A stretch of 64,000 bases of DNA from Actinokineospora terrae (GCF_900111175.1 NZ_FOGI01000015.1:124001-188000), one strand, 5' to 3'. Shown: positions 16,419-25,564, numbered from the stretch's first letter. Numbers and translations are program-made. Notes: generated by a model from the sequence alone, not told the origin.

Positions 16419-17282
16419 CGGGGTACGGGTCGGGGGGATGCCCGTCGGCGGGGTGCCGGAGGGCGGGGTGGGTCCAGGGCCCGGGCCGGGACCTGGACCG
16501 GGGCCCTGGCTGTCGTCGTCGCCGACGGTGGGGTCGGAGAGGTCCAGTGCGATGGTGAAGTCGGCGGTGTAGCCGTGGCGGGCTCGGTGGGGGCGCAGGG
16601 TCAGCTGGTCGCCGCCCTGCCGGTAGATGAAGTCGGTCGCGTTCGTGGTGTCCGGCGTGCCCTTCGCCTTGTATGGCGGCTGCGCCAGGTACGCGGCGTT
16701 GAACGCGTCGGTGAAGTACAGCTGCGAGGTGAACTCGTAGGGCTTGCCGTCAGTGCCGATCGTGCGCACCTTGATGTGGATGTGCACCGTCCGACCCCGG
16801 TACCAGCCGGGCAGCACCGTGGTGAACCGCACCCGGCCACCCCGGTCGCTGACCTGCAGACCGCGCAGGAACTTCTTCCCCGCCGACCCCTCACTGGGGA
16901 TGTCGGAGTACACCCCGTTCGCGTCGCAGTGCCAGATGTCGACCACCGCGTCCCGCAGCGGCACGCACCGCTTGTCCCGGATCGACAGCACCGACAACCC
17001 CAGCACCAACGGGATACCGGGCGAGGCCACCCCCGTCGCCGGATCGGTCCGGATGTCGGACCGGTTGAGGTTCTCGTCGACGAAGTACGGCCCCTCGACC
17101 TGCTCGGGCCGCGCCACGCAGTCCACACCGCAGTCCCCGACCGCGACCCCCTCCGCGCCCGGGGTCGCCGCCACGGCAACCCCCGACCCCACCGCCGTCA
17201 ACGCCGCCCCGGCAACCCCCAACAACGCCAACGCCTGCCGCCTACCCAGGACACGCCCGACTGGCTCGTCGTCATCGTGCAT
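16380..17282 (-). CDS. exported intradiol-dioxygenase-like protein
   Basis: 300 residues. The N-terminus has a twin-arginine-like GRRQALALLG followed by a hydrophobic stretch and AVAA, so Tat export is likely. The core resembles protocatechuate 3,4-dioxygenase beta: EGPYFVDEN, VDIWHCDANGVYSD, and GWYRGRTVHIHIKV, which supply the usual Tyr/Tyr/His/His iron ligands. After residue about 250 it becomes a Gly-Pro repeat and a Thr/Pro tail, perhaps a wall spacer. ATG 17282 follows GAGGAGCG. Exported paralogues of this family are common in actinobacteria; their substrates are mostly unknown. Confidence 0.85.
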   Translation of the reverse strand: MHDDDEPVGRVLGRRQALALLGVAGAALTAVGSGVAVAATPGAEGVAVGDCGVDCVARPEQVEGPYFVDENLNRSDIRTDPATGVASPGIPLVLGLSVLSIRDKRCVPLRDAVVDIWHCDANGVYSDIPSEGSAGKKFLRGLQVSDRGGRVRFTTVLPGWYRGRTVHIHIKVRTIGTDGKPYEFTSQLYFTDAFNAAYLAQPPYKAKGTPDTTNATDFIYRQGGDQLTLRPHRARHGYTADFTIALDLSDPTVGDDDSQGPGPGPGPGPGPTPPSGTPPTGIPPTRTPSTTPPTAPPTTT

Positions 17283-17510
17283 GGTGAACGCTCCTCACTC
17301 ACTGTGCCAGTTCGGATACCAGCGGTGAGCAAGCTAGGAGCGCACCCTGGGAGCGCGGTGTGCGCGAGCTGTGAGCTACTTATGTGAACGCCATCCCCAC
17401 TTGCCAGAGTCCGGCTCGATGGGGGAGGGGCGGCTCTCGGTCTCGCCTGCGGCGTCGACGATCATCGGCTCGCCTTCGGCATTGCGGTGGGGCGCGAGTT
17501 TCGAGCTGTG

Positions 17511-17653
17511 CTCGATGGGGCGAACTCGTTTTGCGCGGGGCCCCTGAATAACCCGTGGCAGGACCGCAAAGCAGGGGCCGAAAAGCGTGGCCCTGTCCGC
17601 GAACGACGCTACGGGTCATTCTCCCCCACGCAAAACAAGTCCGCCCCATCGAG
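17511..17653. repeat. MITE-like nested inverted-repeat element
   Basis: The only structure I see in the 494-base gap 17283-17776. Outer arms 17511-17535 and 17629-17653 match at 23 of 25 positions; inner arms 17547-17559 and 17608-17620 match at 11 of 13. A third copy of the arm end, CCGGCTCGATGGGG, lies at 17411-17424 and is a perfect 14-bp inverted match to 17644-17657. The whole could fold into one long hairpin. It is either a non-autonomous transposon or a structured RNA. No coding frame is convincing. Confidence 0.6.
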
Positions 17654-17776
17654 CCGGCTTGGCACCAGCGACTCCGAGGAGCGCGGTTCGGCCAACGCCT
17701 GAGGGGGGCCGGGTGAGGGCCAACGTCGTAGAGGGCCGCGTCTGGGTCAGCGTTCGAGATCGAATCCCCTCGCGCG

Positions 17777-18406
17777 TCAGAACCGGATGTGCCGAGCCCC
17801 CACCACCGCCCGCCGCACCCATCCCCGCAACGCCGAGTCCGTGTCCGGCACCACCGACACCCCCACCTCCGCCGCGATCAACTCCACCACCTCCCGCAAC
17901 GACAACGAGTCCGTCCACACCTGCGTCGCGAACTCCGGCTCCCGCAGCCGCTCCAAGCACCGGTCCAGGTTCGACAACGCGAAGCTCTCCCGCCGCAACG
18001 CCGCCCCACGCCCAGCCACCCACGCCACCGCGTGCCCGAACCCACGCTCCGCGAGCCGGTCCACCACCGTCTCCCGGGCAGCCAATAACGCGAAGTGCCG
18101 CACGTCATGCCCCAGCTCGCGCAATCCGCCCACGACCTCGTCGAAATACGCCGGCTCCACCAACGTCATCGGCGCCACCACGACACCCTCGTGCCGCCGC
18201 AACACCAGGTCCAGCACCTCCACGACCCCCGACCGCCACGACCGCAGGTCCTGGAAGTCCTCCCGCAGCCACGGCGGCATCGTCCGGTGCAGCCCGAATC
18301 CCACCGCCTCCGGGTCGCACAGCACGCTGCCCGGCAAACGGCGCACCAACTCCCACGCCGTCTGCGTCTTGCCCACCCCGAACGGCCCGTTCACCCACAC
18401 CAGCAT
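17777..18406 (-). CDS. TmrB-like AAA/P-loop kinase
   Basis: 209 residues. Begins MLVWVNGPFGVGKTQTAWEL, a P-loop (GPFGVGKT) in the form seen in tunicamycin-resistance TmrB-like ATPases, with LVEPAYFDEVVGGLRELGHDVRHFALLAA typical of their second half. These bind ATP and are thought to phosphorylate or sequester small molecules. It follows the pseudouridine synthase gene after a 10-base gap, so the two are likely co-transcribed. Confidence 0.82.
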   Translation of the reverse strand: MLVWVNGPFGVGKTQTAWELVRRLPGSVLCDPEAVGFGLHRTMPPWLREDFQDLRSWRSGVVEVLDLVLRRHEGVVVAPMTLVEPAYFDEVVGGLRELGHDVRHFALLAARETVVDRLAERGFGHAVAWVAGRGAALRRESFALSNLDRCLERLREPEFATQVWTDSLSLREVVELIAAEVGVSVVPDTDSALRGWVRRAVVGARHIRF

Positions 18407-18416
18407 GCGACCGGTT

Positions 18417-19337
18417 CTACCAGGACTCCGGCGACGCCCACGCCGCCAGCCGCAGCCCGCTCTCGAACCGCCGCCGCACCCCCGTCACCGGGTCCGGGAA
18501 CTCCAGCACCCGCGCCAACAGCTGCAACGGCCGCGTGAAGTCGTCGAGCGCCTTGTCCCGCAGTTCCGGGTAGAAGTCGTCACCCAGGATCGGCACCCCC
18601 AGCCCCGCCATGTGCAGCCGCAGCTGGTGCGTCCGGCCCGTGACCGGCACCAACCGGTACCGCCCCACCTCGCCGCGCTGCTCCAGCAGCTCGACCCGGG
18701 TCTCGGCGTTGGGCTCACCGTCCACCTCGAACGCCCGGATCACCCCGCGCTCCTTCACGATCCGCGACCGCACCGTCACCGGGAACCCGGCCCCCACCGG
18801 CGCGACCGCCTCGTACTCCTTCGACACCAGCCGGTCCCGGAACATCGTCTGGTACCGGCCCCGCGCCTCGGGCCGCACCACGAACAGCAGCAACCCCGCC
18901 GTCACCCGGTCCAGCCGGTGCGCGGGGGACAGGGTCGGGATCCCCAACTGCCGCCGCAACCGCACCAGCGCCGTCTCCACGATGTGCTTGCCCCGCGGGA
19001 TCGACGCCAGGAAGTGCGGCTTGTCCACCACTACGATGTCCTCGTCGCGGTGCACCACCGACACCTCGAACGGCACCGGCACCTCCACCGGCAGATCCCG
19101 GTGAAACCACACCACCGCCCCCGGCACGAACGGCGCCCCCACCCCCAACGGCCCGTCGACCCCGACGATCCGCCCCTCCCGCAGCATCGCCTCGATCCGC
19201 CCCGGCTCCACCCGCGGCAACCGCTCCACCAGGTGCTCCAGCGCCGTTCCCCACACCCCCTCCAGCGGGAACCGCACCTTGGCCGCGTCAAGACCATGCC
19301 GCTGGGGGAGAGGGGACACGAGCTTGCGCCTGACCAC
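18417..19337 (-). CDS. RluA-family pseudouridine synthase
   Basis: 306 residues. The catalytic signature SPAHRLDRVTAGLLLF lies near residue 140 with the conserved Asp in HRLDR; VVVDKPHFLASIP precedes it and TGRTHQLRLHMAGLGVPILGDDFYP follows near 235. An N-terminal S4-like part is short or absent. It isomerises uridine in rRNA or tRNA; the exact site is not deducible. Divergent from the Xre regulator at 19446. Confidence 0.92.
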   Translation of the reverse strand: MVRRKLVSPLPQRHGLDAAKVRFPLEGVWGTALEHLVERLPRVEPGRIEAMLREGRIVGVDGPLGVGAPFVPGAVVWFHRDLPVEVPVPFEVSVVHRDEDIVVVDKPHFLASIPRGKHIVETALVRLRRQLGIPTLSPAHRLDRVTAGLLLFVVRPEARGRYQTMFRDRLVSKEYEAVAPVGAGFPVTVRSRIVKERGVIRAFEVDGEPNAETRVELLEQRGEVGRYRLVPVTGRTHQLRLHMAGLGVPILGDDFYPELRDKALDDFTRPLQLLARVLEFPDPVTGVRRRFESGLRLAAWASPESW

Positions 19338-19445
19338 CCCCGCAGCCTAAACCGCCCCCACATCCGAGCCATGCCCCCGGCAGACCGGCGAAGGTATCCC
19401 TGACCGGGGCAGGCACCACCGAGCCCCCGGCACGACGATGGCCCC

Positions 19446-20288
19446 ATGGCCACCACCGACCTCGGCGGATTCCTCCGCAGCAGGCGCCAACGCCTGACCC
19501 CCGCCGCCGCGGGCATCACACCCGGCACCACCCACCGCCGAGTCCCCGGGCTGCGCAGGGAGGAACTCGCCGGGGTCAGCGTCGGCTACTACACCCGACT
19601 CGAACAGGGCACCAGCGGCAACGCCTCCGCCGCGGTCATCGACGCACTCGCCACCGCCCTGCGCCTCGACCCGGCCGAACACGACCACCTGCGAGTCCTC
19701 GCCACCCCCACCCGACCAACCCGACCACACCCCGGCACCAGCACCCCCAGGCCCTCCGTGCGCCACCTGCTCACCACCCTGGCCACGACACCCGCCGTCG
19801 TCATCGACCACCGCGCCGACGTCCTGGCGTGGAACCCACTCGGCCACGCCTTGCTCGCGGGCCACCTCCACCCCGACGCCCCGGACCACCCGACCCGCCC
19901 CAACCTCGCCCGCATGCTGTTCCTCGACGCGGACCACCGCGCCCTCTACCGCGACTGGCACGCCAAAGCACACGTCACCGTCGCGGCCCTGCACCAAGCC
20001 GCCGCACGACACCCGAACGACCCACGACTGCACCACCTCATCGACAACCTCACCGCCGACAGCCACGAGTTCGCACACCTGTGGGCACGCCGCCCCATCC
20101 GAACCTGCTCCCACCACCTGCGCGAACTCGACCACCCCGTGATCGGGCGACTGACCCTGGCGAACGAGACCCTCACCCTGCCCGACGACGACCAGCGGAT
20201 CGGACTGTTCCACGCCCACCCCGGCACACCCGACGCCGACGCGCTCACCCGGATGGCGCGGACCCTCGACCGGGCGAGCACCCGATGA
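19446..20288 (+). CDS. Xre/MmyB-type helix-turn-helix regulator
   Basis: 280 residues. An N-terminal HTH of the MmyB group (LRREELAGVSVGYYTRLEQG near residue 40) is followed by the MmyB-like ligand domain (VIDHRADVLAWNPLGHALL, ARMLFLDADHRALYRDW). In actinobacteria such regulators usually control an adjacent reductase; here the next gene starts in an ATGA overlap, so the pair is co-translated. Confidence 0.92.
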   Translation: MATTDLGGFLRSRRQRLTPAAAGITPGTTHRRVPGLRREELAGVSVGYYTRLEQGTSGNASAAVIDALATALRLDPAEHDHLRVLATPTRPTRPHPGTSTPRPSVRHLLTTLATTPAVVIDHRADVLAWNPLGHALLAGHLHPDAPDHPTRPNLARMLFLDADHRALYRDWHAKAHVTVAALHQAAARHPNDPRLHHLIDNLTADSHEFAHLWARRPIRTCSHHLRELDHPVIGRLTLANETLTLPDDDQRIGLFHAHPGTPDADALTRMARTLDRASTR

Positions 20289-20905
20289 AGGTCATCGTCG
20301 TCGGCGGCACGGGCACCATCGGACGACGGCTCGTGCCCGCACTGCGATCCCGCGGCCACGACGTCGTCACCGCCGCCCGCACCTCAGGCGACATCCACGT
20401 CGACCTGACCGCACCGGCCACCATCGAGGCCATGTACCGCCAGGTCACAGCCGCCGACAGCGTCATCAGCGTCGCCGCCCACGGCGCGCTCGACGAGTTC
20501 ACAACGCTGACCTCGGACCGACTGCACGAGAACCTGCGCGCCAAGTTCTACGGACAGGTCGCGTTGGTCCTCACTGGCCAGCACCACTGCGCCGACGGCG
20601 CCTCCTTCACCCTGACCTCCGGGATCTTCGCCGACCACCCGTGGCCACACGTCACCGGCGGCGGCGTCATCAGCGGCGCCCTGCACAGCTTCGCCCTCTC
20701 GGCCGCGATCGAACTGCCCCGACGCATGCGGATCACCGTGGTCAGCCCCACCCTCGTCGACGACCCCACCCCCGTCGAGGACGGCGGGACCGACCTCGGC
20801 AGGCATTTCCCCGGCCTGCGCCCGATCCCCATGCCCGACCTCGTCGACCACTACCTGCGCTGCGTCGAGGACAACACCACCGGCACCATCATCCGCGCAT
20901 ACTGA
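20285..20905 (+). CDS. short-chain dehydrogenase/reductase (small, Rossmann)
   Basis: 206 residues. The N-terminal motif VVGGTGTIGRRL is the NAD(P) glycine loop, and HVDLTAPATIEAMY follows. The size and pattern match small actinobacterial SDRs that often sit beside Xre or TetR regulators. The usual YxxxK is not evident; FALSAAIELPRRM lies where it would be, so catalysis may be atypical. Start codon ATG 20285 overlaps the stop of the regulator. Confidence 0.85.
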   Translation: MKVIVVGGTGTIGRRLVPALRSRGHDVVTAARTSGDIHVDLTAPATIEAMYRQVTAADSVISVAAHGALDEFTTLTSDRLHENLRAKFYGQVALVLTGQHHCADGASFTLTSGIFADHPWPHVTGGGVISGALHSFALSAAIELPRRMRITVVSPTLVDDPTPVEDGGTDLGRHFPGLRPIPMPDLVDHYLRCVEDNTTGTIIRAY

Positions 20906-20933
20906 CCCGACCCGCTGCCCACTCCGACCGGAT

Positions 20934-22514
20934 CTACTCCGCCCGGAACCGCGACACCAACCCGTTCAACCGCGCCGACAACAGCGACAGCTCCCGAGCC
21001 GCCCCCTTAGTCTCCCCGGCACCCTCCGCCACCGACTCCGCCACCGCCGACACCTCACGGATGTGCACCGAGATCTCCGAGGACCCCTCCGCCGCTGCGG
21101 CCAGGCTCCGGTTCATCTCACCGGTCGTGGCCTCCTGCTGCTCCACCGCCGCCGCGATCGTCAGCTGGTGGTCGTTGACCTCGGCGATGATCCCGTTGAT
21201 CTCCGTGATCGCCGCCACCGCCGCGCCCGTGTCCGCCTGGATCGCCTCCACCCGCCGCGAGATGTCCTCCGTCGCCCGCGCCGTGGCCTGCGCCAGGTCC
21301 TTCACCTCACCGGCCACCACCGCGAACCCCTTACCGGCCTCCCCAGCGCGCGCCGCCTCGATCGTCGCGTTCAACGCCAGCAGGTTCGTCTGGCCCGCGA
21401 TCGTCGAGATCGCCTTCACCACCGCCCCGATCTCCTCGCTCGACGCCCCCAACCGGCTGATCGTCTCCGACGTCCCCCGCGCCGCCACCACCGCGCGCTC
21501 CACCACCCGCACCGCGTGCCCAGCGCTCTGCGCGATCGCCCCCACCGCCGAGCTCATCTGCTCCGACCCCGCTGCCACCGACTGCACGTTGCGCGTCACC
21601 GACGCCGCCGACCCGGTCACCTCACCCGACCGGACCCGACCACTCTCCGCGTCCTTCGCCATCCGACCACTCGCCGCCGCCACCCGACCCGACGCGCCCC
21701 GCAGCTCCGACGCCGACCGCTCGATCTCACCCAACGTCTCCCCGACAGCCCCCACCGCCTCGTTCACCGTCTCCGCCATCACCCCCAACTCGTCACGACC
21801 CGACACCACCACCCGCGCCGTCAGATCCCCCCGGGCGAACGACCGCAACACCTCCGCCACCCGACCCAACGGCACCACGATCCGCCGCGTCACCACCAAC
21901 CCCAGCCCCAACGCCGCGATCAACGCCAACACCGCCACCAACAACGTCACCACCCGACCCGACGAGTACGCGTCCTCCGACGCCACCCGCCACGCCGCGT
22001 TGTCCGCGCCCCGACGCGCCTCCAACTGGTCCAACGCCTTCGACGCCTGCTCCACCGACGACGCCACCTGACCGTCGTACGCCGCCCACCACGCCGCAGC
22101 GTCCCCAGCACGAGCCGCGGGCAGCAACACCTGCGCGTACTGCGACCGCACCCGACCCCACGCGGCCACGAACGGCGCCAGGTCCGACGAGCCACCCACC
22201 AACGACCCGTACCGGGCCACCGCGGCGTCCACCCCGGCCTCGTCGTCGGTCACGGACTTCTCCCACACCGCCCGCTGGGCCGGGGGAGCGGACACCAACG
22301 CCACCAGGTCCATCCGGACCTCGGTCTCGAACTCGCGCACCAGCGCCAGTTGCTGACCGGCCGCCGTACCGCGCTCGGCCAGCGCCACCACGCTCTCGTC
22401 CATCGTGCCCATGGACCCCTGGGCGGCCACCGCCGCGGCCACGATCCCCACCGACGCGACCGCCACCACGGCCAAGACCTTCACCCGAACCGAACGGTCG
22501 TCGAGAAACCCCAT
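20934..22514 (-). CDS. methyl-accepting chemotaxis protein
   Basis: 526 residues. A membrane helix at about 10-32, a four-helix-bundle sensor to about 185, a second helix near 188-210, a HAMP region (IVVPLGRVAEVLRSFARGDL), then a long coiled signalling domain with the hairpin tip IAGQTNLLALNATIEAARAG near 385. Receptors like this send signals to CheA; none of the other che genes are in the window. Chemoreceptors are uncommon in non-motile actinobacteria, and occur in genera with motile spores. Confidence 0.93.
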   Translation of the reverse strand: MGFLDDRSVRVKVLAVVAVASVGIVAAAVAAQGSMGTMDESVVALAERGTAAGQQLALVREFETEVRMDLVALVSAPPAQRAVWEKSVTDDEAGVDAAVARYGSLVGGSSDLAPFVAAWGRVRSQYAQVLLPAARAGDAAAWWAAYDGQVASSVEQASKALDQLEARRGADNAAWRVASEDAYSSGRVVTLLVAVLALIAALGLGLVVTRRIVVPLGRVAEVLRSFARGDLTARVVVSGRDELGVMAETVNEAVGAVGETLGEIERSASELRGASGRVAAASGRMAKDAESGRVRSGEVTGSAASVTRNVQSVAAGSEQMSSAVGAIAQSAGHAVRVVERAVVAARGTSETISRLGASSEEIGAVVKAISTIAGQTNLLALNATIEAARAGEAGKGFAVVAGEVKDLAQATARATEDISRRVEAIQADTGAAVAAITEINGIIAEVNDHQLTIAAAVEQQEATTGEMNRSLAAAAEGSSEISVHIREVSAVAESVAEGAGETKGAARELSLLSARLNGLVSRFRAE

Positions 22515-22558
22515 GACCCAGCCCCATCTCCACCGACCCGCGGACGCAGGTGATCACC

Positions 22559-23563
22559 TCATCGGCCGGGCACCGGGGGAGCTGAGTCATCGTCGTCGGT
22601 CGCCGTCAACCCGGCCAGCGCCCGGTACGTGCGGTTGCTCGCCGCCGCCGCCCGCCGCTGCGCCCCGGTCGCGTCGATGTAGTTCTGGCTGGTGTTCAGG
22701 CTCGCGTGCCCCAGCAGCACCATGATCTCCACCGCGTTCGCCCCGTCCTCGGCCAACCGTGTCGCGAACGTGTGCCGCAACGCGTGCAGGTTCGCCCCCG
22801 CCGGGACCCGGTCCCGCATGCCCGCCGCCCGGAAACACGCCTTCACCAGGTAATCCAGCGCGCCCCGGCCGATACCGGCGCCATCGGAGCCCAGCACCAA
22901 CGGCGACTCGTCACCGAAGCGCGCCACCGGGAACCGCAGGTCGACCGACACCAGGTACGCCTCGATCACCCGCTCCAACGGCACCTCGATCGGGATCGAC
23001 CGCTCCCGGTTCGCCTTGCCGTGCACGAACAGCCGCCGCTCACCGGGCCGCCCCACCACCGACGACCGCTTCAACGCGCGCATCTCCGAGGCCCGCAGGC
23101 CCGCCACCAGCCCCAACGCCAGCACCAGCAGGTCCCGCTCCGGCCACGGCGCCCGGGCCCGCCGCGCGCCACCGGCCACGGCTTGCAGCAGCTGTTCCGG
23201 GGTCTGCTCACCGCGCAGCGGCTTGGGGGAGAGAGGAGCGGGTCGCGGGCGGCCGATCGCGCCCATCGGGTTGCCGAACACCACCTCGTCGGCCACGCAG
23301 AACTGGAAGAACTGGTTCCACGTCGACCAGGCGCGCGCCACCGAGCTCTTGGCGTGGGTGTCGGCGAACTTGCCGAACGCCTCCCGCAGGACCTTCGCGT
23401 TCACCTCGTCGAGCGCCACCTGCGGCACGTCCTTGCCCACGGCCTCGGCCACCAGGGCGCTGACCCCGGCCAGGTCCCGTTTGTAGGCCACGGTGGTGTG
23501 CGGCGAGTCCTTCCTGGACCGGCGAGCGAGGAAGAAGGCGTCCTGCGCCTCGATCAACATCAC
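22559..23563 (-). CDS. XerC/D-like tyrosine recombinase
   Basis: 334 residues. SAM-like N-terminal core-binding part (about 10-110), then a catalytic domain with Arg in GLRASEMRAL, Lys in HGKANRER, HALRHTF (HxxR) near 270, LLGHASLNTSQNYI with His and the Tyr nucleophile near 300. All five catalytic residues are present. Start is GTG 23563 or ATG 23560. It has no excisionase or phage genes near it, so it may be a solitary integrase relict or a site-specific recombinase acting on nearby palindromes. Confidence 0.9.
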   Translation of the reverse strand: MMLIEAQDAFFLARRSRKDSPHTTVAYKRDLAGVSALVAEAVGKDVPQVALDEVNAKVLREAFGKFADTHAKSSVARAWSTWNQFFQFCVADEVVFGNPMGAIGRPRPAPLSPKPLRGEQTPEQLLQAVAGGARRARAPWPERDLLVLALGLVAGLRASEMRALKRSSVVGRPGERRLFVHGKANRERSIPIEVPLERVIEAYLVSVDLRFPVARFGDESPLVLGSDGAGIGRGALDYLVKACFRAAGMRDRVPAGANLHALRHTFATRLAEDGANAVEIMVLLGHASLNTSQNYIDATGAQRRAAAASNRTYRALAGLTATDDDDSAPPVPGR

Positions 23564-23604
23564 CCCGTGTGCTTACCGGATCACTCCGACAGTCCCGACA
23601 TCGC

Positions 23605-23626
23605 ATGGATAATCGCGGTTATCCAT
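23605..23626. promoter_or_regulatory. perfect 8-bp dyad ATGGATAA-N6-TTATCCAT upstream of the recombinase
   Basis: Perfect arms about 42 bases upstream of the recombinase start, in its promoter region. AT-rich arms stand out in this genome. Candidate operator or recombinase binding site. Confidence 0.5.
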
Positions 23627-23711
23627 CAAACAGGTGTTCGAGAGCCTGGGGAAGCGGCGAACGCGAAACCCGGGGAGCAGAGTCGACACGCGCTCGTCCG
23701 GCACGCCCGAA

Positions 23712-23762
23712 CCCCTGGAGCCGCCCGGCCTCGGCTCGGGTCTTCGGCGGGCGCTCCAGGGG
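23712..23762. other. long GC hairpin in the recombinase upstream region
   Basis: CCCCTGGAGC (23712-23721) pairs with GCTCCAGGGG (23753-23762), extended inward by CGCCCG/CGGGCG with one bulged C. It lies between two minus-strand genes. Could be a terminator for the glycosyltransferase gene or a folded recombination site. Confidence 0.5.
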
Positions 23763-23806
23763 TCGACCAGCGGGCAACTCGATGCCCGCGGCTGATCACC
23801 GGCGAA

Positions 23807-23821
23807 ACGTCACAGTGACGT
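23807..23821. promoter_or_regulatory. 15-bp palindrome ACGTCAC-A-GTGACGT
   Basis: Perfect 7-bp arms around a single base in the 356-base gap between recombinase and glycosyltransferase. Looks like a dimeric regulator site. Confidence 0.45.
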
Positions 23822-23875
23822 ATGCAACCGGTGTCCAGGCCCTCTCGGCGCCCGGAATCCCAGGTCGGTGTTTGG

Positions 23876-23897
23876 TTGATAATCTACATTATGTCAA
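23876..23897. promoter_or_regulatory. AT-rich near-palindrome TTGATAATC...TTATGTCAA
   Basis: A 22-bp AT-rich near-palindrome, strongly different in composition from its surroundings. On the minus strand it begins TTGACA, so it may overlap a promoter -35 reading toward the recombinase. Confidence 0.4.
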
Positions 23898-23919
23898 GTA
23901 GCGCTGATCGGGCCCTCTC

Positions 23920-25050
23920 CTAGACGGCCGCGATCGGCTTGGTGGCGTGGGCCCGCTCGGCCGACGGGGCGCGGACGAGGTCCTCCAGCTGCTTGATGAT
24001 GACCGCGGGCGGGATGGCCTGGGGTCGGGCCAGCACGGCGAGCAGGCTGTCGACCGACTGCGCCACGGTGAACCTGGTCCCCGCGTCCTGTCGGCTCGCC
24101 GCGGTGAACGGCTTGCCCGCGATGACCTCGCGGATGCCCAGCGCGAGCGCCTCGGCGTTGTCCGGGGCGATGAGCACGACGCCGCCGCAGTCGGTTTCCG
24201 GGAGGCCGCCGTCGTCGGAGGCGATGACCCAGCAGCCCGCGTGCTGGGCCTCGATGGAGACGATGCCGAAGGTCTCGTGCCAGTACTGGCTGTTGGACGG
24301 CATGACCACGATGTCGTGCTCGGCCATCAGCGCGGCCATGGTGGCCGGGGTCTTGCGGGCGGCGACCACGGAGATCCCCGGGTGGTGGCCCAGGAGCCGC
24401 TCGATGATCCTGCCCTGCGGTTTGTCGGCGCCCGCGGTGGTCGCGGTGAAGGTGAGGTCGACGTCCTGCTCGATGATGTCGATGTGCAGGGTCTCCAGCA
24501 GGGTGTAGACGCCCTTCTCGGGGCTGAGCCTGCCCGCGAACAGCACCCTGGTCTTGCCCACCGGTCCCCTGGTTCGCGCCTGGGCGGCGAATACCGGTTC
24601 GGCGAAGGGGTAGACGACGTTGATGGTGGCGATGTCGACGTCGAGGTAGGCCGCCCACAGCGTGGCCGCGTAGAGGCTGGTGGCGATGAGGGCGTGCGCG
24701 GCGGTGCCCGCGACCACCGACTGCCGCTTGTCGTCGCGGATGGGTGGCGGGTTGTGCAGGATCAGGAACGCCGGGTTCCTCGTGGTGACCGGGCTGGACT
24801 CGTTGACGAACACGACCGTGCCGTCGAGGTCGGCGAGGTCGGCGGTGGTGGCCAGGGCGCGGAACGGGATGCCGGTGAACTCGGCCCTGCCGTCGCCGGT
24901 GCCCAGGCCGACGGTGACGATCTGGGCCGCGATGCCGCGCCTGGTCAGTTCCCTGACCTGCCCGACGGTGTAGTTCTCGGAACCGCCGGTGCCCGCGGGC
25001 AGCGGGTGGCCGGGTGACCAGACGAACGAGATCAAGGTGTGCTTCCACAT
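23920..25050 (-). CDS. GT4-family glycosyltransferase (GT-B)
   Basis: 376 residues. N-terminal GTGGSENYTVGQVRELTRRG near residue 20 is typical of GT4 acceptor domains; the C-terminal donor domain shows VLFAGRLSPEKGVYTLLE near 175 and the EX7E-like HETFGIVSIEAQHAGCWVIASDDGGLPE near 275. It transfers a sugar from a nucleotide donor in the cytoplasm; the acceptor is unknown. ATG 25050. It stands alone between recombinase and LapA-like gene, with no other cell-wall genes adjacent. Confidence 0.9.
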   Translation of the reverse strand: MWKHTLISFVWSPGHPLPAGTGGSENYTVGQVRELTRRGIAAQIVTVGLGTGDGRAEFTGIPFRALATTADLADLDGTVVFVNESSPVTTRNPAFLILHNPPPIRDDKRQSVVAGTAAHALIATSLYAATLWAAYLDVDIATINVVYPFAEPVFAAQARTRGPVGKTRVLFAGRLSPEKGVYTLLETLHIDIIEQDVDLTFTATTAGADKPQGRIIERLLGHHPGISVVAARKTPATMAALMAEHDIVVMPSNSQYWHETFGIVSIEAQHAGCWVIASDDGGLPETDCGGVVLIAPDNAEALALGIREVIAGKPFTAASRQDAGTRFTVAQSVDSLLAVLARPQAIPPAVIIKQLEDLVRAPSAERAHATKPIAAV

Positions 25051-25100
25051 TTCCGGGTTTGCGGTTCAGCGGCTCGCGCGCGGGTCGGGGCGCGAGGGAG

Positions 25101-25463
25101 TCAGTGCTTGCGGCGGCCTGGTACTCGTCTGCGGAGTTGCCGGATGCGCAGTGAGCCCGCGACGGCGGTGAGCAGGATCCCGGCGGCGGTGGCGAGCAGC
25201 ATGGCGACGGCGAGCGGGATGTCGCCGGTGGCGCCGAGGTAGGAGATCCGCACGGGTTGGGTGTTCTGCAGGACGAAGACCAGCAGCAGGACGAGGACGA
25301 CGGCGAAGACGATCACGCCGATCCACAGGGCGCTGGTGCGCGAGCGGCGTAGCGGGTCCGCGGCGGGTGTCATGGGCGCGGTGGTGGCAGGCGGTGGTGG
25401 TGTTGCGGTGTCCGCGTGCGGTGAACTCGACTGTACGGGCCTGGCGGCCGGCGTATCGGTCAT
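25101..25463 (-). CDS. LapA-domain (DUF1049) membrane protein
   Basis: 120 residues. A Pro/Thr-rich N-terminal tail of about 40 residues is followed by two membrane helices (about 46-65 and 82-105) separated by FVLQNTQPVRISYLGATGDIPLAVAML, the LapA/DUF1049 signature, and a basic C-terminus (RIRQLRRRVPGRRKH). In E. coli LapA regulates LPS assembly; actinobacterial versions have no known role. Confidence 0.85.
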   Translation of the reverse strand: MTDTPAARPVQSSSPHADTATPPPPATTAPMTPAADPLRRSRTSALWIGVIVFAVVLVLLLVFVLQNTQPVRISYLGATGDIPLAVAMLLATAAGILLTAVAGSLRIRQLRRRVPGRRKH

Positions 25464-25564
25464 GTGGTGCCCCCTCTCGATGTGGGGCTGACGCTCACCC
25501 TACGCCCTGTGGCGGTGCGGGACCGGGTGTGTGGTGGTGGGCTCCCCCGGGCATCCTGGCTGGT

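Noticed and set aside
17748..17790. T-arm-like sequence GTTCGAGATCGAATCC suggesting a tRNA
   Set aside because: No matching acceptor stem, D-arm or anticodon arm can be built upstream.
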